This document shows, piece after piece, positions 59,086 to 64,000 of a stretch of DNA of 64,000 nucleotides; the stretch's first letter is position 1, and each line of letters opens with the position of its first letter. The position numbers and the translations under genes are program-made. This DNA is from Isoetes taiwanensis (Eukaryota; Streptophyta; Lycopodiopsida; Isoetales; Isoetaceae), in contig JAJEKV010000014.1 of the NCBI GenBank assembly GCA_021234155.1, positions 8,387,563 to 8,451,562 of the forward strand. The letters run 5' to 3'. The notes below the pieces were generated by a model. That model was not told the DNA's origin. It made no database searches and saw only the letters and a list, made by a program, of their open reading frames with translations.

Positions 59086-61537
59086 CTTGGTGATATCTGC
59101 TAGATTATGCTAGAATAAGTACTAAAATCAAAGGAATTCAGAAGCGCTATTGAACTAAGAAAGAATTTCCAATTTCTTTAATTTTTTCAGAACTAACTGT
59201 CTAGATTCTGATTACATTGGCAAATGGTTTCTACAAGCTTTTGTTGGGGAAAGAAGATTTATTCAAAAATAGGGGTTTTTTGTGCATGCTGAACCAATTG
59301 GGAGTTCATATAAATATAGAATAGAATAGAAGAGAATAGATTTTTAGAGAAAAAGATGTAGTTAAAAATGAAAAGGGAAATAAAGAAGCTTATATTATTG
59401 GTTTATCTTTTTACAGGCTTGTTATTTTTAAACTTAACAAACTTTTTAAGAACATTTTTGGTTTAAGGCCTTATTATTTCGAAATCCACAAATGCGAAGG
59501 CAACTGGGAGTTTTTGTTGAACAACTGCTTGCATGTCGGAGTATGTCTAGATGACCTGAGCAGTCTGCCTGACCCAAGTAGACTGTTGTATGGGTGATAT
59601 AATTCCTGGACTCAGGGGTTTGCTTGATCCTAATAAGCTTGAGATTTCATGTGCTTGAGCTTGAGCTTGTGATTGATTTTGGAACATAAATTTTGATGGT
59701 TTACTGGCAAATTGTGTTGAATTGTCCTTGAATTGATTTTGTCTAGCTTTCCAGATGTATGCAATGGCAGAATTTAGGGTTGCTTTTGGATTCATATAGC
59801 AGAACAGAAAAGAAAGATGAACGGGAGAGGCTTCATTACTTCCAGAGCTTAGCCATAACAAGCCAGAAGACCTGCAAAAGACAGCATTGCAAAGTATATG
59901 TGAAAGATCATTGTACTGCAGTAAGGTTTTACGAAGATATTGAAACTGAGACAGGTAGGTCGGGCAACTTTTTTTTGGAGGGGGGTTCCTTCTTTACTTT
60001 AGGAGATGATATTACGGTGGCCGCACTTTATTGATCGCGTTTTTTAACAAAATGCTTTGTTTGTGTATTATGGGATTTATGCTATATTTAATGTTTATGT
60101 TATTCATGAAGTTGCCAATGTTTTTTGAATTTTAATTAAAAATCATCTTCCAAAACACACCAAAAGAATCATCTCCCATAAGGAATGGGCTCACTAATAT
60201 GCTATCAGTGAGCCTATTTCTTATGCCTGAGGTAGAAGTATTGCAATATCTTATGCTTGAGGAAGAAGTATTGCAAGCAAGAAAAGAAAAGAAAAGAAAA
60301 GAAAAGAAAGGAAAAACTACCAACTATATGCCGAAACTGGTGTGTTGTTCTTGATTTCCTATGACCACTCAGCCACAAGAAAAACCAGAGGTGCTTTCTT
60401 TACTGCCCTTGAAACTAGTTGATGCCTAGAAATCTAAAAAAAACTATCAATGGTTTTATATTTGTGTTTAACCTTAGATACATCAAAAGCTTTATTCCTT
60501 TGAAAGCATGTAATTCAAAAGTTATTTTAGAGGTGCCTTTAACCTAGGTGATGATTACAAACCTAAAGGCCAATAAACCCTTGAATAAAAGTGCCATCAA
60601 TGGGTTGAGATACAAATAATAATGATTTTATTTGACCAGAGCTATCTCTAATAGAAGAAGTAAAGGAAATATTGTTCCCTAACAAAGTGATTTGAGATTG
60701 CGATCATAGAAAGATTGAGATAGAGGAGGATGGTGAAACTGTTATTACCATGAATTATTGCTCGAAATGCTGTAAAGCTTTGAATGTGTCATAGGTGATG
60801 GTTAATAGTGCAGAGATATTGATATAACTGAAGGAGCCATAGTATTCAGTAGGGTTTATTTAACAATGTCTCCGAGTTTTGTGGACATTGAGATTATCTT
60901 GCATGAATTTAATCTAGAGGAATAGCCAGAGAGTAGGTAGAGCACCTCCAGGAGTATGTCACTCTTATGGAGACCCTCATTACAAGACCACATATCCAAA
61001 GTTAGTGGCCAACTCTAAAGCGAACACTGAGCCAAATAAAGACATACGAGCAAAAGCTGATGAAGTACCTGAAAGTTTCCAAGCCAAGTTTAACAAAGAA
61101 AAAGCAGAAGCCTATGAGAGAGGCTAGCTTCAAATTGGTTATAAGCAAAGATAAGTACAATAAAGAAGTTTATGTGTCCATGTGAATGCTTGATTGACTG
61201 AGCATTTTCATTCGATTTGAATTAATATAAGAGTTTCTTTTCAATCAAATGTTGCTCTTGAGTAAAGATGTAATGAGATAATTGCGACTGCAGCACAGTA
61301 ACCAGATCCTAAGCATAATTTCTTATAGGCAGATGGTAAGGTTACCAATCTTAAAAAAAATCTTTCAAAGCAAATAGTCAGGTGACTAGCTTTGGAAAAA
61401 AAATTATTATTCCAACAAGGTAGATGATCGAGATCGATCAACCTTAGCAAGTTAAGTGACTAGCTTTGGGAAAAGATTGTTATTCCAACAAGGCAAATGA
61501 TTGAGATCGTCGGCCTTGGGAAGGAAGGGAATTACGG
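59086..61537. other. stretch between direct repeats, no intact gene
   Basis: A minus-strand frame at 59547-59861 contains NSAIAYIWKARQNQFKDN, resembling the IWKARN block near the end of plant LINE proteins; this is weak. An AAGAA microsatellite is at about 60278-60312 and a duplicated GAAGTATTGCAA unit just before it. A diverged tandem duplication of about 75 bp (GACTAGCTTTGG) lies at about 61377-61528. Confidence 0.4.
60278..60312 (+). repeat. AAGAA microsatellite
   Basis: Five or more perfect repeats of AAAGA. Confidence 0.9.
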
Positions 61538-61635
61538 CACAAGCTCGGAGGTGGGCTCAGAGGACTTGAAGTTGGAACACTGAAGCAAAAGCATGGCATG
61601 TGAACATAAAGGTTAATCAGTTAGCTATCTAATCT
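61538..61635 (+). repeat. direct repeat of about 100 bp, copy 2
   Basis: Matches 58986-59085. It lies about 100 bp upstream of the second Rep-like remnant. Confidence 0.85.
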
Positions 61636-61737
61636 TAGGAGTGTGAACGAAGCTAATAATCTTAGCCTCAAGGATAAAAGGGTATGGTTTGCAAATCGTA
61701 TGAGTTATATATTTCGTATTTAGCAAAGAACCATTAA

Positions 61738-61974
61738 GTATTTGGTGAAGGAAATCTACACTTGCAAGGTGTCATGAAGATGGCTGCTCAGAATGTCGGT
61801 GTTGTGAACAGGTTAATTAAGCAATATCGGTATATTTTAATTTGCAAGGTTTTGAAGGATTCAAAATTACATTGCTTTAAGGGGGTGGTAGGTTTGAAAA
61901 AACACCAATGTTCAAGTTGCAAGAATGAGAACTTCTTAGGAAATATATTCATTCTTGCACTACGACTCGCATGA
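61738..61974 (+). pseudogene. second Rep/HUH-like fragment
   Basis: After a stop at 61735-61737 the frame reads FGEGNLHLQGVMKM with HLQ at 61759-61767, the canonical HLQG form of Rep motif II. It continues NVGVVNRLIK and then ICKVLKDSKLHCFKGVVG. These blocks align in order and spacing with the Rep frame at 31484-32827 (NLHLQCVLHL, MCKALPDTKLHCFEGMVG). The tyrosine motif that should follow GVVG is destroyed by a small deletion or frameshift. It is only a fragment; motif I and the N-terminal region are not seen upstream. Confidence 0.8.
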
Positions 61975-62504
61975 ACACAACAACATCCCGATAGATAGGC
62001 TTTTCATTCATCTCAGCAGTTTTTTCTACAATGGTATAGGGTGGGTAGCTGCACATCGCAGGCTACCCAAAAAATGAAAAACATAGGGAATATCCAGTTA
62101 TAACGCCTGGACCCCAAATAAAATTGTGTGCTATAGATGTTGGCTAGTGTACCTGCCGAGAGTTTATCGCCGGATTAAAAACCCGCCCTTTCGGTTTTCG
62201 AGGAAAACCCTAGCGATAAAATCTCGGCAAGGGGCTTGGACAACGCAGGCTCGCTAAACGTTCCCAAAAAACCCACGCTCCACCGAGAATACCGGAAGTC
62301 GGCGCGATCACCCCGGACCCGCACATCACCAACGAAAAACCAATAGAGAAAAACCTCGAAAAAGCGGTAGGTCCTGGTCACGCGTGCCACGCGACAAAAA
62401 CAACATTTACACCTAAAAAAAGCGAGGGGGCTGGTCACGCCGCCACGCGACAATTATAACAAATATGAACATATAAATAACAATTTTAAGGGGGGAAGGG
62501 TGGG
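61975..62504. other. spacer with short direct repeats, possible LTR remnant
   Basis: The words GGTCACGCGTGCCACGCGAC and GGTCACGCCGCCACGCGAC occur at about 62373 and 62433. A start-like ATAACGCCTGGACCCC near 62100 is reminiscent of gypsy LTR starts, but no partner LTR is present. No gene. Confidence 0.35.
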
Positions 62505-63080
62505 AGCCATGGATACCGCCGAGAGATGAGAAAGCCGATGAAACGTCGATGAAGAACTCGCAATAAGTAGCGATCCCTCAACCCGATGAACGGCCTAGAA
62601 ATGCATGCGATGCATGCATGCGACGATTATGCAATGCATGCATGCTCGCCTCGCGGCAAGAATGGCGATTCGCTACGCGAATCGATGGCATTCTTGCACT
62701 ACGCATTCGCATGAACACAACAACATCCCGATACCAGAGAACTTCAAATACTAGATCCGAGGAGAAAAGGTTGAAGATTGTCCTAGGCTGGACAAAAGGG
62801 CAAAGATAGAAGAGATTAGAAAGGATAGGAAAGGCCAAGAAAGCGTAGCTCATGCAAGAAGAAGCCCCTCCTCCGCATGAGATCAAAGAATAGAAGCCAT
62901 GGATACTGCTGAGAGATGAGAAAGCGCCGATGAAACGTCGATGAAGAACTCTGCAATAAGTAGCGATCCCTCAACCTGATGAACGGCCTAGAAATGCATG
63001 CGATGCATGCATGCGACGCATGCAATGCATGCATGCTCGTCTCGTGCAAGAATGGCGATTCGCTACGCGAATCGATGGCA
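62505..63080. repeat. direct repeat pair of about 185 bp with iteron-like words and hairpin
   Basis: Copies at about 62507-62690 and 62893-63076 share GCCATGGATAC, CGATGAAACGTCGATGAAGA, GAACGGCCTAGAAATGCATG, several GCATGC words and the hairpin GATTCGCTACGCGAATC. In the first copy the hairpin is extended by an outer stem GCAAGAATG...CATTCTTGC, giving a 42-nt structure at 62656-62697. The sequence just after it (CATTCTTGCACTACG...CATGAACACAACAAC) also occurs at 61952, right behind the second Rep fragment. Confidence 0.85.
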
Positions 63081-63423
63081 ATAAGATTTATATTGCAATG
63101 TTAATATCCACTTCAATGGTTAATCAATAGACACCTTATTTTATCTCAAATGACTTACTGTAGATATGAATTGGTCTGCCTCTAAAATGATCCCTTGACT
63201 AGCCCAAGCCCCGATTACAAAGATAAGTTCAGCAGATCATACTTCGTTCACTGAATATTCAAAGTACTTGTTTTATTTTTATAATGCTCAGTCTGGCAGC
63301 TATGTCGAACCGACCTCTTGCAGATCAGTTTGAACCGACCTCATATTTCGTTCCATGACATCAACCTTGTCCTGTGTCTCAGATCTAGTAATCTCATCAT
63401 GAGTATTTATTTTTGGAATAACT
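63081..63423. other. spacer, nothing recognised
   Basis: Between the hairpin repeats and the copia integrase fragment. The RT part of the copia element should follow here on the minus strand but is not seen. Confidence 0.4.
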
Positions 63424-64000
63424 CTATAGTATTGAGTCTCGTCGAACACTACACTTGCTTATCAAGATCCTTTTCTTTTTTGGATCATAAAGTCTATATT
63501 CATTTGACTGTTCGTCATATCCAACCAAGTATGAGATATAGGCTCTATCATCAAGTTTCTTTCGTAGTTCTTCTGGCACATGTACAAAAGCTAAACATCC
63601 ATAGCTTTTTAATTTTTTAGAGTTTGGTGTCTTACCATTCCAGAGCATCTCGGGAATGGCTCCATTTGTACTTGATGTTGGCAGCAAGTTTTGAATATAA
63701 ACAGCTGTTCTTACTGCTTCTTTCACAGGAAATTTGGAAGGCCTGCATACTTAAGCATACTCCTCACAGCATTAAGAATTGTCCGGTTTTTCCTCTCAGC
63801 AATCCCATTTTGCTGAGAAGAAAATCTACATATCAATTGTCTCTTGATGCCCTTATTTTTTGCAGTAAGCTTTGAATTCATTTGAAAGATGTTGTCCTCC
63901 TCTGTCAGAGCGTAGACACCTTACTTTTTGTCCCATTTCTAATTCAACTTCACTCAGATAATGTTTAAATGCTTCAAAAGCCATATCCTTTGATCTTAGG
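63424..64000 (-). pseudogene. Ty1/copia integrase fragment
   Basis: Minus-strand remnant running off the window end. From about 63830 downward it reads RFSSQQNGIAERKNRTILNA, with the catalytic Glu of the DDE core in GIAERKNRT, and then VRSMLKYAGLP. After a frame change at about 63730 it reads EAVRTAVYIQNLLPTSS, LWNGKTPNSKKLKSYGCLAF and DRAYISYLVGYDEQSNEYRL, the integrase C-terminal region typical of copia pol. It ends at 63424. The rest of the element lies outside the window or is lost. Confidence 0.9.

Noticed and set aside
60004-60016. GATATTAC-like word resembling a geminivirus nonanucleotide
   Set aside because: One mismatch to the consensus and no flanking stem, so chance is sufficient.
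1-64000. CRISPR arrays, bacterial operons, rRNA genes
   Set aside because: No regularly spaced repeats with unique spacers and no rRNA-like sequence were seen. Spliced genes show a eukaryotic nuclear origin.

Overview
The window is nuclear DNA of a land plant. The evidence is a spliced organelle-type threonyl-tRNA synthetase gene, an intronless SRC2-like C2-domain gene, COG3 exons and several plant transposon families (Ty3/gypsy chromovirus, a long-LTR non-chromoviral gypsy, Ty1/copia, PIF/Harbinger, Helitron, Mutator-like foldback). Long introns, nested insertions and few genes suggest a large repeat-rich genome. The species cannot be told from the sequence.

Layout. 0.7-5.5 kb: a decayed Helitron-type region on the minus strand with a Rep/HUH remnant, decayed COG3 exons and an RPA70-like remnant. 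7.1-13.6 kb: a broken chromovirus on the plus strand, cut at both ends, with a foreign gag fragment inside its reverse transcriptase. 14.44-14.87 kb: a GC-rich near-perfect palindrome with 9-bp target duplications. 15.55-16.54 kb: intact SRC2-like gene (minus). 18.2-19.4 kb: PIF/Harbinger transposase pseudogene. 19.8-25.9 kb: T/G-rich non-coding DNA framed by repeated end sequences. 27.0-27.7 kb: a MITE with TIRs of about 100 bp. 29.06-29.42 kb: a copy of one ThrRS exon and part of its intron.

31.5-46.2 kb is the most interesting part. A gene encoding an HUH-type replication initiator (Rep) with HLQ and YCxK motifs starts at 31,484. It is split by a 12.4-kb gypsy element (33,442-45,849) with TSD GATAT, and the same reading frame resumes on the far side and ends at 46,200. 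The retroelement carries its own poly(A)-tailed insertion in gag and an extra RNase H domain upstream of its RT. About 400 bp downstream of the Rep gene starts an apparently intact nine-exon ThrRS gene (46,608-52,785), with a decayed copia element in intron 3.

52.8-64 kb has no intact gene. It holds minisatellites, a foldback element, a second decayed Rep fragment that keeps an HLQG motif (61.74-61.97 kb), a nearby duplicated hairpin region (62.5-63.1 kb) and a copia integrase fragment running off the window end.

The two live-looking genes are SRC2-like and ThrRS. Almost everything else is mobile DNA at various stages of decay. The candidate undescribed system is the Rep/HUH-only gene family. 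It resembles CRESS-type Reps in its motifs but has no visible helicase domain, and it may represent a Replitron-like transposon or a domesticated relative.
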